Source: Pseudomonadota bacterium
GTDB taxonomy: Bacteria > Desulfobacterota > Desulfovibrionia > Desulfovibrionales > Desulfovibrionaceae
Assembly (NCBI GenBank): GCA_018822065.1
Contig: JAHJKV010000323.1
Span: 1 to 8,007, forward strand
Length of the DNA: 8,007 nt
Reading direction: 5' to 3'
Below the pieces are notes generated by a model. That model saw only the letters and a program-made list of their open reading frames with translations. It searched no databases and was not told the origin of the DNA. This document shows positions 1-5,345 of this stretch, piece by piece. The stretch's first letter is position 1; each line of letters begins with the position of its first letter. A program made the position numbers and the translations under genes.

Positions 1-362
1 ACCGCGACAGCGACGGCGACAACCTCATCAGCTTTGAGGAATCCGGGCTGGACAAAGACACGTTTGCCACCATCGACGCCGATGGCGACGGTCTTGCGAC
101 CAGCGAGGAGATTACCGCCTCTGAAACCGAGCGCCAGCAGACCATCCAGTCCATGTTGGACGCAGGTGACTTCGAAGGCGTTCAGGCCTTGATGGGCGAC
201 ATGGGGCCGCCCCCCGGCATGGAAGGCATGACCGGCATGTCGATGGGCGACAAGGGAGGTGGCATGATACAAATGCTGGCCAACAACGCATACTCCCAAG
301 GAGCCCAGCAGGGATACAACATCGACGCCATGCTTCTGGAACAGTTGGACCTGGCGGTGTAG
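1..362 (+). CDS. EF-hand domain protein, C-terminal part (5' end outside window)
   Basis: The frame is open from base 3 to a TAG stop at 360-362, giving the last 119 residues of a protein whose start lies upstream. Two canonical EF-hand calcium-binding loops are visible close together: DSDGDNLISFEE near the window start and DADGDGLATSEE about 22 residues later. Both have Asp/Asn/Ser at loop positions 1, 3 and 5 and Glu at position 12, so both should bind calcium. The tail is rich in Met, Gly and Pro (repeated GM motifs such as GMEGMTGMSMG) and ends in a short helix-like segment, LLEQLDLAV. A calcium-dependent structural or regulatory role is inferred; substrate and location are unknown because the N-terminus is missing. 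A terminator follows, so it is probably not cotranscribed with the sigma operon downstream. Confidence 0.85.
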   Translation, partial: RDSDGDNLISFEESGLDKDTFATIDADGDGLATSEEITASETERQQTIQSMLDAGDFEGVQALMGDMGPPPGMEGMTGMSMGDKGGGMIQMLANNAYSQGAQQGYNIDAMLLEQLDLAV

Positions 363-389
363 CCAAGGGCGTGACGGCCATATGTTTCG

Positions 390-416
390 AAAAAGGGTCC
401 CTCGCGGCCCTTTTTT
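390..416 (+). terminator. Rho-independent terminator of the EF-hand gene
   Basis: AAAAAGGGTCC pairs with GGCCCTTTTT across a five-base loop, with one bulged T in the left arm. Six T residues follow. It lies about 28 bases after the EF-hand stop codon. Confidence 0.8.
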
Positions 417-464
417 ACCAAGGCAACATGTAACCACCCCGACTTCACAGACGATGTACTTGTG

Positions 465-504
465 TGGAGAAGGAAGTACCGCCTTCCTCGACCGGAGTTC
501 TCCA
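465..504. repeat. Nested inverted repeat upstream of the sigma operon
   Basis: The outer arms TGGAGAA (465-471) and TTCTCCA (498-504) are exact complements. Just inside, GGAAG (472-476) and CTTCC (483-487) are also complementary, with a ten-base bulge on the right side. It has no T tract, so it is not an obvious terminator. It lies 77 bases before the sigma-factor start and could be an operator or leader hairpin; this is inference only. I found no convincing -35/-10 pair between 420 and 581. Confidence 0.35.
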
Positions 505-581
505 GAAGCGGCTTGCGTTTCAGACCCCGGCCAGTCACACTCCCCGAATAGGTCGGCGCCTGAGACGCTCTGAGACACTGC

Positions 582-1175
582 ATGCATGACACGACAGATT
601 TTGAGACCATAGGACGCGTCCTTGATGGGAACGTCGATGCCTATGCGGTACTCGTGAGGCGCTATCAACCCGAGATGTTTCGCATCGTTTCGGGTCATGT
701 TCCCACCGGGGAGGTTGCCGCTGTGGCTCACGATGCTTTTGTCCGGGCCTACGGGTCTTTGGCCGGATACCGACCGACAAAACCATTTGTCCGCTGGTTG
801 ACGACCATTACACTCCGGACCTGCCACGACTTCTGGCGGTCCAGGTATCGCAACCGGGAGATCTCCGTGAGTGAACTCCCTGAGGCCCGGCGATTGCACA
901 TGTTGCACTCGGCAACAGGGAATGAATCGGACCCGGCCCTTGTGGCGGAACAAAACCAGGAACGAATGTTACTCAACTGGGCCCTGGAACAACTCTCTCC
1001 TCTGGACCGAATAGTAGTGACCATGACGCATCTCGAAGAATTGTCCTCAAAGGAAACTGCCGAACTGCTCGATATGAGCGTGACAAACGTCAAGGTCCGG
1101 GCCTTTCGCGCCAGAAAAAAATTGAAAGCCATCTTGGAATCCGTAACACCTCAAGGAGGTGGTGGAACGACATGA
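582..1175 (+). CDS. ECF-type RNA polymerase sigma factor (sigma-70 family, group 4)
   Basis: This 197-residue protein has the size and two-domain plan of an extracytoplasmic-function sigma factor. Region 2 (about residues 19-90) includes AYAVLVRRYQPEMFRIV, the helix DAFVRAYGSLAGYRP and FVRWLTTITLRTCHDFWRSR, the core-binding and -10 recognition helices. Region 4 (about 128-185) carries LEQLSPLDRIVVTMTHLEELS followed by a helix-turn-helix, KETAELLDMSVTNVKVRAFRARKKL, for -35 recognition. The linker (about 95-125) is typical of the family. Its TGA stop overlaps the ATG of the next gene by four bases, so translation is coupled to the small membrane protein that follows. ECF factors are usually held inactive by a partner encoded in the same operon, and that neighbour is the candidate. 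The ATG at 582 has only a weak upstream ribosome site. ECF subgroup and regulon cannot be told by eye. Confidence 0.92.
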   Translation: MHDTTDFETIGRVLDGNVDAYAVLVRRYQPEMFRIVSGHVPTGEVAAVAHDAFVRAYGSLAGYRPTKPFVRWLTTITLRTCHDFWRSRYRNREISVSELPEARRLHMLHSATGNESDPALVAEQNQERMLLNWALEQLSPLDRIVVTMTHLEELSSKETAELLDMSVTNVKVRAFRARKKLKAILESVTPQGGGGTT

Positions 1176-1447
1176 ACACCACAACCAACGACTCCTCCCA
1201 CCGCTATCGCAAGGCTTACCGCGAACGCAGCATTCCCGAAGCCCCTCTCGGGTTTACCCAGGCGGTCATGGCGGATATCCACTTGACCATTGACGCAGGG
1301 AATGCCGCCCTGGAAAGCTTCCTGCCCCGCTTCGCCATGGTTGGCATGGTAGCGGCATCTCTCGCCATCGTGTACGGGATGGCTATTCTGGACAAGGTTC
1401 CCACTGCTCTGGCCGCCATGTATATCCCTTCGGCCCTGGGTTTTTAG
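1172..1447 (+). CDS. Small single-TM protein, candidate anti-sigma factor
   Basis: This 91-residue protein has a charged N-terminal half (residues 1-52, many Arg/Lys/Glu) and one hydrophobic segment at about 54-72 (FAMVGMVAASLAIVYGMAI), then a short tail. A strong ribosome site, AAGGAGGTGG, lies inside the end of the sigma gene, and the start overlaps the sigma stop (ATGA). I do not recognise a named family and see no zinc-binding HXXXCXXC motif. The layout (short cytoplasmic domain, one TM, encoded between an ECF sigma factor and a membrane-anchored periplasmic protein) matches what is known of CnrY-type anti-sigma factors, which are also under 100 residues. An anti-sigma role is therefore an inference from position, size and topology, not from sequence similarity. 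Confidence 0.75.
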   Translation: MNTTTNDSSHRYRKAYRERSIPEAPLGFTQAVMADIHLTIDAGNAALESFLPRFAMVGMVAASLAIVYGMAILDKVPTALAAMYIPSALGF

Positions 1448-1464
1448 TGAACATGGAGGTTCAC

Positions 1465-1908
1465 ATGAAACGATGGAAAATCCTTGCAGGGCTTACAGCC
1501 CTCTTCCTCTCCGGCGTGATCGTCGGGATCGCCCTGACCGGTGGATTCATCCACCACATGGCCAATTCCTTGATGGGGGACCACGGCAATGAAAACCCGA
1601 TGAAAATGATGATGCTCAAAAACATTGAACACCGCCTGGAGCCTGACCAGACCACTCTGGATCGTATCAACCAGGAACTCGAGGTCACCTTTGCCGAACT
1701 CGACGCCATGAAAAGTGACATCGAGCCCCGGCTTGTGGTCATCCGAGATCGCTTTGCCCAGCGCTGCTCAGCTTTCCTAACCAAGGACCAGCAGGCACAA
1801 CTCAAACAGCTTATGGACGACTTCCAAAATCACCGCACAGACAAGTTGCAGCGTCCGGGCTGGTTCATGCCACCGCCACCACCTCCGTGGGGGACTTCTC
1901 AGCAATAA
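1465..1908 (+). CDS. Membrane-anchored periplasmic CpxP/CnrX-like protein (heavy-metal/envelope sensor type)
   Basis: The start is placed at the ATG at 1465 because GGAGG (1455-1459) sits five bases before it. The GTG at 1447, which would add six residues, overlaps the previous stop and has no ribosome site. The 147-residue product has an uncleaved-looking N-terminal TM (about 6-26) and then a helical periplasmic domain rich in Met and His at 30-56 (HHMANSLMGDH, MKMMM, IEH). A long amphipathic helix follows at about 60-105, and LTKDQQAQLKQLMDDF (106-120) resembles the LTPEQ-type helix of the Spy/CpxP/CnrX metal-resistance superfamily. The tail is proline-rich (six Pro at 136-141). One cysteine (C101) is present. 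The length is close to CnrX of Cupriavidus. The likely role is sensing metal or envelope stress for the upstream sigma factor; the ligand is unknown. The Met/His cluster suggests a metal but does not prove it. Confidence 0.8.
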   Translation: MKRWKILAGLTALFLSGVIVGIALTGGFIHHMANSLMGDHGNENPMKMMMLKNIEHRLEPDQTTLDRINQELEVTFAELDAMKSDIEPRLVVIRDRFAQRCSAFLTKDQQAQLKQLMDDFQNHRTDKLQRPGWFMPPPPPPWGTSQQ

Positions 1909-1910
1909 GA

Positions 1911-1936
1911 AAGGCCGGGCGCAAGCCCGGCCTTTT
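1911..1936 (+). terminator. Strong Rho-independent terminator of the sigma operon
   Basis: AAGGCCGGGC (1911-1920) and GCCCGGCCTT (1925-1934) form a perfect ten-base-pair stem with a GCAA tetraloop. It starts two bases after the last stop of the operon. On the minus strand the hairpin is followed by TCTTATT, so it could also stop transcription coming from the glycosyltransferase gene on the other side. Confidence 0.92.
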
Positions 1937-2049
1937 CGCGTCAACGGAGTCCGATTGGCTACCTGGGTCAGTCCATGCTGCAATTTACAGCAAAGCCATA
2001 ATGCTCCCAATCAAATTGAAGCCATCTCCCAAGTACCATCATAGGAAAC

Positions 2050-2180
2050 AAAGGCGGATGGAAGGGATGAACAACAAGATCAAGATGCTCAAGCGCCAAG
2101 CCTACGGATACCGCAATCTGGAATTCTTTAAACTAAGAATCATGGGCATTCATGAAGCTAGGTACACTCAGACCGGATGA
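2050..2180 (+). pseudogene. ISL3-like transposase, C-terminal remnant
   Basis: The frame ending in TGA at 2178-2180 reads MEGMNNKIKMLKRQAYGYR, then NLEFFKLRIMGIHEARYTQTG. The pattern EG-x-NNKIK-x-LKRQAYG(Y/F)R followed by FFKLR is the conserved C-terminal block of ISL3-family (DDE_Tnp_ISL3) transposases, and the Glu of EGMNN probably belongs to the catalytic triad. About 40 residues remain of a protein normally around 400 long. The same frame stays open upstream to about 2000 and includes KYHHR, which may be degenerate homologous sequence, but nothing certain. No promoter or start belongs to it, so it is dead coding sequence. The stop codon lies inside the element's terminal repeat, showing how compact the original element was. 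Confidence 0.8.
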
Positions 2181-2183
2181 ACC
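2160..2183 (+). repeat. Right terminal inverted repeat of the ISL3-like remnant
   Basis: This 24-base end finishes in ACCGGATGAACC and overlaps the last seven transposase codons. It matches the repeat at 5224-5247 (also read on the plus strand) at 19 of 24 positions, and the repeats at 6124-6184 are close relatives. It ends four bases before the complement of the glycosyltransferase stop codon. Confidence 0.8.
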
Positions 2184-2187
2184 GTTC

Positions 2188-3327
2188 TTATCCGGCTGTG
2201 CTGAATTCGTCGTACAACCTCTCATACCGGGTAACGAACGCTTTCTGGGAATACTTCGCCTCGACACGGGCACGGGCTGCAAGGCCCAAAGCCCGACGTT
2301 CCCCAGAGGGCATGAGCATCAGGGCACCCAGAACGTCCGCCAGGGCGCCGCTATCCCCAGGATGGACCACACGACCGGTTTCGCCCACAACCTCGGCGCT
2401 TGCTCCAACGTCAGTGACAACAGGCAGGACTCCGCAGGCCATGGCCTCTGCCACCACGTTTGGAAAGCTCTCCCCGCGCGAACTGGAGACATAGATATCC
2501 AGCCCTGCCAGCAGGTCGACCACATCGGCCCTGTGGCCCAGAAGGTGAACCCGGTCGGCAACTCCCGCCTGGTTGAGCCATCGGGCCAGAGTGAGATTGT
2601 CCGAATCCAGCCCTTGACCGCAGAGAGCCAGGGAAAGATTCGGCGTCCTTGCAAGGGCCGTGAGCAGGGTCGGAAAGTCCTTCATCGGATCAAATCTGGC
2701 AACCATCCCGGCCAGAGCATGTCCTTCAGGGATGCCGAGTTTCTCCCGCAACCGCCCGACCGCCCCCGGCTGGGGCTTGAAATGCGCAGTATCGAAACCG
2801 TTTGCGATCACCTCGTAGCGTTTGGCCCGATATCCGAGGCCACGATGGTGTGTCACGGCAGCCTCAGAATTTGCCACCACCACGGCCGGAAACCGGGAGA
2901 GCGCTGCGCAAACCTTGACTGTCCAAGCCGTTGTTCGAGGATATTGAGAAAAATCCATGTAGGAACACCGCAGGTTCCAGGCTACGGGAATCTTCCGCAC
3001 CTTCCCGCCTGCCACCAAACCTGCCAGCCTTGCTGCTGAGAGACCAAGGAGGTCCGCATGGTACAGCCAGGTCTGGATCAGGCTCGGCTGGAAATCGCGG
3101 ATCATCGCCACCAGTCGACCGAGGGCGGCTGGTGAGGGCAGCCCACGATGCATGCCCAAATGGGCGACGGGAGTTCCCATTTCGGAGATGCGCCTTCCAA
3201 CAAACCCCGGTGGAATCAGGCTGACCACCCTGTTTTCATACCTGGAGTCCATCCCGGCCAGCAGACGCTGCAAGGCGGTCTCAGCCCCACCGGTCTCAAG
3301 TCCGGTGATCAGATGCAGGATACGCAT
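2188..3327 (-). CDS. Glycosyltransferase family 4 (GT-B fold)
   Basis: This 379-residue protein has the standard length and layout of a GT4 retaining glycosyltransferase, which moves a sugar from a nucleotide-sugar donor to a growing glycan at the inner membrane. The N-terminal domain opens with MRILHLITGLETGGAE, containing the acceptor-side GGAE motif at residues 13-16. The linker contains NSEAAVTHH and VIANGFDTAHF (about 153-183), followed by VARFDPMKDFPTLL (209-222), the usual start of the donor domain. The EX7E motif is ESFPNVVAE (E286, E294), followed by AMACG. The C-terminus, YERLYDEF, is normal, so the gene looks intact. The only ribosome-site-like element (AGGA) is one base from the ATG. 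Because the gene starts 12 bases after the lipoprotein stop, translational coupling is likely. Sugar specificity is not readable. An IS remnant ends four bases beyond the stop codon. Confidence 0.93.
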   Translation of the reverse strand: MRILHLITGLETGGAETALQRLLAGMDSRYENRVVSLIPPGFVGRRISEMGTPVAHLGMHRGLPSPAALGRLVAMIRDFQPSLIQTWLYHADLLGLSAARLAGLVAGGKVRKIPVAWNLRCSYMDFSQYPRTTAWTVKVCAALSRFPAVVVANSEAAVTHHRGLGYRAKRYEVIANGFDTAHFKPQPGAVGRLREKLGIPEGHALAGMVARFDPMKDFPTLLTALARTPNLSLALCGQGLDSDNLTLARWLNQAGVADRVHLLGHRADVVDLLAGLDIYVSSSRGESFPNVVAEAMACGVLPVVTDVGASAEVVGETGRVVHPGDSGALADVLGALMLMPSGERRALGLAARARVEAKYSQKAFVTRYERLYDEFSTAG

Positions 3328-3339
3328 ATCCTGTGCGGC

Positions 3340-3831
3340 CTACTGGACCTGAGGCTCCGGGGCAGGGACAGGCTTGGGTTCGGCGGCCTGTTGCTCCATC
3401 TTGTCCAAAAGCAGACGGGAAATGCCGATAATCTGCTCCAGACTCTGCTGCATCAGGGCATCGCCGATCTTTGCATCGTTAGAGAGGTCAATCCCGGCCA
3501 GGGGGCCCTTCTCCGCCTTTTCCAGGGCCTGGGCAGCGGTTTCCTGGATAGCGACCAGGGATTGCTGGGTGGTGGAGAACGAAAGCTCAAGACGATCAAG
3601 CCGATCACTGGTCTGAGCCAGTTGCTGCTCAATGGCGTCCAGTCGTCCCGCCTGCGGGGTGGCGACCTCCGTCATGGACTCGGGAGCAGCCTGCGGAGTC
3701 TCTCCCAGCGGGGTCAGACTGGTCTTGAAATCCGCGGGATCATCAGAACCACCGGGTTCAACCGAACAACCGACCAGGACAAAAGAAACCATCAACACAA
3801 AAAGGCACATCACAATTGCAATTCGACGCAT
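3340..3831 (-). CDS. Putative outer-membrane lipoprotein with coiled coil
   Basis: The start is the second of two adjacent ATGs (3831-3829), which lies four bases after GGAGG; the first ATG is only one base from it, and a longer upstream reading has no ribosome site. The 163-residue product begins MRRIAIVMCLFVLMVSF and ends its signal peptide at a lipobox, LVGC, with Cys22 as the lipidated residue. Ser at +2 fits outer-membrane sorting. After an acidic, Pro/Thr-rich linker there is a likely coiled coil (RLDAIEQQLAQTSDRLDRLE through about residue 110), then a second helical stretch (MQQSLEQIIGISRLLLDKM), and a Pro/Glu/Ala-rich end. I do not recognise a family. It precedes the glycosyltransferase on the same strand with a 12-base gap, so they form a probable operon, but the shared job is unknown. 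Confidence 0.82.
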   Translation of the reverse strand: MRRIAIVMCLFVLMVSFVLVGCSVEPGGSDDPADFKTSLTPLGETPQAAPESMTEVATPQAGRLDAIEQQLAQTSDRLDRLELSFSTTQQSLVAIQETAAQALEKAEKGPLAGIDLSNDAKIGDALMQQSLEQIIGISRLLLDKMEQQAAEPKPVPAPEPQVQ

Positions 3832-3955
3832 CATACCTCCAAGGAGCCGGGCATCCCGACATTTAACCACGAATACCAAGGGACTCTCCTGTTGTCGACT
3901 GCTTTCCTGAACGCCCAGGACGTCGTCCGTCTCTGGCTACGTACCAAACAAAAAT

Positions 3956-4033
3956 GGATCCTCCGGCTCAAACGTACTTTTGACAAAATGAATGGATATT
4001 AATGCGTTGAAGTACGCTTTAGACGGTGGAGCC
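3956..4033 (+). mobile_element. 78-bp degenerate miniature element derived from the ISL3-like IS
   Basis: The left arm 3956-3979 (starts GGATCCTCCGG, ends CGTACTT) and the right arm 4010-4033 (starts AAGTACGCTT, ends GGAGCC) are inverted copies matching at 19 of 24 positions, around a 30-base centre. The left arm and following bases share the exact 15-mer CGTACTTTTGACAAA with the left end of the transposase remnant at 5247-5216. The right arm can be read AAG TAC GCT TTA GAC GGT (KYALDG), resembling the end of an ISL3-type transposase with its stop lost. It codes for nothing. No eight-base target duplication is visible, which suggests age. It lies 47 bases upstream of the -35 box of the CTERM gene. 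Confidence 0.65.
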
Positions 4034-4080
4034 TGGAAAAGACTAAAAAGACTTGCAATCTCTAAAGAGAATAGTTACTA

Positions 4081-4109
4081 TTTACATATAAAGCATTTCT
4101 TAGTATAAT
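4081..4109 (+). promoter_or_regulatory. Near-consensus sigma70 promoter for the CTERM gene
   Basis: TTTACA (4081-4086, five of six consensus positions) and a perfect TATAAT (4104-4109) are separated by exactly 17 bases in an AT-rich stretch. Transcription should start near 4116, giving a leader of about 90 bases. It is the only near-perfect promoter in the window and predicts strong constitutive expression unless repressed. Confidence 0.88.
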
Positions 4110-4193
4110 CCTCGCTAGAGCAAAATGCGGAGGTTATTTGAGAATACAACTAACATGGCTCGTAACATAAGAAAACAATTTGACTTATTGGCG

Positions 4194-4200
4194 AAGGAGG
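4194..4200 (+). promoter_or_regulatory. Ribosome binding site deciding the CTERM start
   Basis: AAGGAGG ends five bases before the ATG at 4206. The in-frame ATG at 4125 has no comparable site, and a start there would put 27 charged residues before the signal peptide. Confidence 0.85.
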
Positions 4201-4205
4201 GACTC

Positions 4206-4856
4206 ATGAATAGTCTTCGCATTTTTCTGATCACAGTTGTCATGGTCGTTATGGCCACTGCAGCATATGCCACGCCGTATACCTTTACTTTTACTGCGGA
4301 CAATAAGCTTACCGAACTCACCATGTCTGTTGATGGCGGAGCCGCTACTGCGGTCGATCTCAGCGGGCTGCCCAACCTGAGCAACTGGAAGATTGCCGAC
4401 AGCCTGACCATCAATCTCACCAAGGGAAGCTCCTACGATCTGATTTGGCGCGTTGAGAACGTCGGCACTGTCGGTCCCAACAACCCCTTCGGCTTCCTAG
4501 GCGACGTGAGTTCTGCCTATGGCAGCTACTCCAGTTCCGCAACATGGCAAGTAGCCGATGACAATGGCGGCACACCCGGTACCTGGGTAAACGCCCTGGA
4601 ATACGCCGCCAACAGCGGCCTGCTGTCTGATGGAAGCGGTGCCAACTCCATATGGTACAACAACAATCACGGCTCCATCGCGGGTATTGCCGGTGAAGCG
4701 CAGTGGATCGGCGAGGACGTATACCCCGGCTCTTCTTCCGAAGCCATGTACGTGAAGATGAACTTCACGGCCACGCCCATTCCTGCGGCTGCCTGGCTCC
4801 TTGGCTCCGGCCTCATTGGCCTGTTAGGAATCCGCCACCGCTTCGTCTCCAAGTAA
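4206..4856 (+). CDS. Secreted VPLPA-CTERM sorting-domain protein
   Basis: The 216-residue product begins with a classical signal peptide: MNSLR, hydrophobic core IFLITVVMVVMATA, and a likely AYA|TP cleavage near residue 22. It ends with the three-part sorting signal of the exosortase system: the motif TPIPAAAW, a hydrophobic span (LLGSGLIGLLGI) and a basic tail, RHRFVSK. The motif is closest to the VPLPA variant, which is known to be handled by an XrtD-type exosortase. The mature region is rich in Gly, Ser, Asn and Thr (for example SSAYGSYSSSATWQVADDNGG) and low in charge, like extracellular-matrix proteins of this class. I see no catalytic domain. By family knowledge it should be exported, processed at the sorting signal and released or attached to exopolysaccharide. 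No exosortase gene is in the window. A strong promoter precedes it and a terminator follows, so it is a single-gene unit. Confidence 0.88.
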   Translation: MNSLRIFLITVVMVVMATAAYATPYTFTFTADNKLTELTMSVDGGAATAVDLSGLPNLSNWKIADSLTINLTKGSSYDLIWRVENVGTVGPNNPFGFLGDVSSAYGSYSSSATWQVADDNGGTPGTWVNALEYAANSGLLSDGSGANSIWYNNNHGSIAGIAGEAQWIGEDVYPGSSSEAMYVKMNFTATPIPAAAWLLGSGLIGLLGIRHRFVSK

Positions 4857-4877
4857 TTGCGGGCACAAGAAATAACC

Positions 4878-4906
4878 AAAGGCAGGACTCCGGTTCTGCC
4901 TTTTTT
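4878..4906 (+). terminator. Rho-independent terminator of the CTERM gene
   Basis: AAAGGCAG (4878-4885) pairs with CTGCCTTT (4896-4903) around a ten-base loop that can itself close by AC/GT pairing. The run of T reaches 4906. It lies 21 bases after the CTERM stop. Confidence 0.88.
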
Positions 4907-4949
4907 AATTCGAGCTATTATAGCTGCCCTCCCCCGCCCCCCCTGTCTC

Positions 4950-5154
4950 GATGGTGGCACCGTCAAAAACTGTCGGGAGTCTTTACTACTAGATGGCCCT
5001 ATGAAGGGGGATTTACACGGGAGCCACAGTGCGGACAACATACAAGTCTGTCTTTTGCTTGAATGGATAGAAGGACATTGCCAGCTACAAAATCCTGACG
5101 GACGTAGTCATAGCATTGCAGGCCGAAGGCGTGGTAGATGAAGCTCGTGGACAT
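4950..5154 (-). pseudogene. ISL3-like transposase, N-terminal remnant
   Basis: On the minus strand, AAAGGAG is followed eight bases later by an ATG at 5154-5152. This opens MSTSFIYHAFGLQCYDYVRQ and continues through VCCPHCGSRV to a premature TAG at 5001-4999 (51 codons). The opening YHAFG-x-x-x-Y-x-YVR and the zinc-ribbon Cys pattern (C39/C40, C43) are characteristic of the N-terminus of ISL3-family transposases. After the stop, another minus frame reads DSRQFLTVP at about 4981-4955, matching the segment expected next, so there is a frameshift as well as a deletion. Beyond about 4950 the sequence becomes G-rich and unrecognisable. About 70 of roughly 400 residues survive; no active product is possible. 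The terminal repeat of the same element lies upstream at 5224-5247. Confidence 0.8.
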
Positions 5155-5223
5155 GGCGGATACTCCTTTCGATTATCTTTGGTAGGATTATCGATTGGAC
5201 GCAATGTCCCTTTTGTTTGTCAA

Positions 5224-5247
5224 AAGTACGCTTGGACTGGATGAACC
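5224..5247 (-). repeat. Left terminal inverted repeat of the ISL3-like N-terminal remnant
   Basis: Read on the minus strand from 5247, the end begins GGTTCATCCAGTCC and finishes CGTACTT, running on into TTGACAAA. It faces the transposase start 70 bases inside. It matches the left arm of the 61-bp element at 6124 at 22 of 24 positions. The T run at 5248-5254 lies just outside the element. Confidence 0.85.
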
Positions 5248-5297
5248 TTTTTTTATGCTTTCACGTTGTTTCGGCTGAAGCAGGTCTGAATTCGTTT

Positions 5298-5336
5298 ATG
5301 ATCACTGGGCTCGCCAACTTCGCGCCCAGTGATCAT
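5298..5336. repeat. Perfect 13-bp inverted repeat after the PPOX gene
   Basis: ATGATCACTGGGC (5298-5310) and GCCCAGTGATCAT (5324-5336) are exact complements around a 13-base loop. It lies nine bases beyond the stop of the minus-strand PPOX gene, the position of a terminator, but there is no T tract on either side. It could stabilise the 3' end of that mRNA or be a protein-binding site. Confidence 0.6.
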
Positions 5337-5345
5337 GTGACTCCT

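Larger units (their letters stand above)
3832..4205. other. Divergent intergenic region between lipoprotein and CTERM genes
   Basis: No gene is visible in these 374 bases. From left to right: the lipoprotein ribosome site (GGAGG, complement of 3836-3840); about 115 bases without a clear promoter for that gene; a 78-bp miniature element (3956-4033); 47 AT-rich bases; a near-consensus sigma70 promoter (4081-4109) reading right; and a leader of about 90 bases before the CTERM start. An ATG at 4125 is in frame with the CTERM gene but lacks a ribosome site. Confidence 0.7.

Noticed and set aside
455..462. GTACTT near 456 as a possible further IS end
   Set aside because: The flanking 18 bases do not match the terminal-repeat profile, so the hexamer is chance.
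182..610. Minus-strand open frame of 142 codons
   Set aside because: It runs antisense through the EF-hand coding region and its terminator and has no recognisable motif.
1447..1464. GTG start six codons upstream for the CnrX-like protein
   Set aside because: It overlaps the preceding stop and has no ribosome site, while the ATG at 1465 has GGAGG five bases before it.
2152..3039. Long plus-strand open frame of 295 codons
   Set aside because: It is antisense to the glycosyltransferase, which has clear GT4 motifs; the plus reading has biased composition, no ribosome site and no recognisable domain.
3148..4002. Plus-strand open frame of 284 codons
   Set aside because: It is antisense to the lipoprotein and the glycosyltransferase N-terminus and has no coding signs; its tail runs through the 78-bp miniature element.
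4125..4205. Upstream in-frame ATG for the CTERM protein
   Set aside because: No ribosome site precedes it, and it would put a long charged stretch before the signal peptide; AAGGAGG at 4194-4200 supports 4206.
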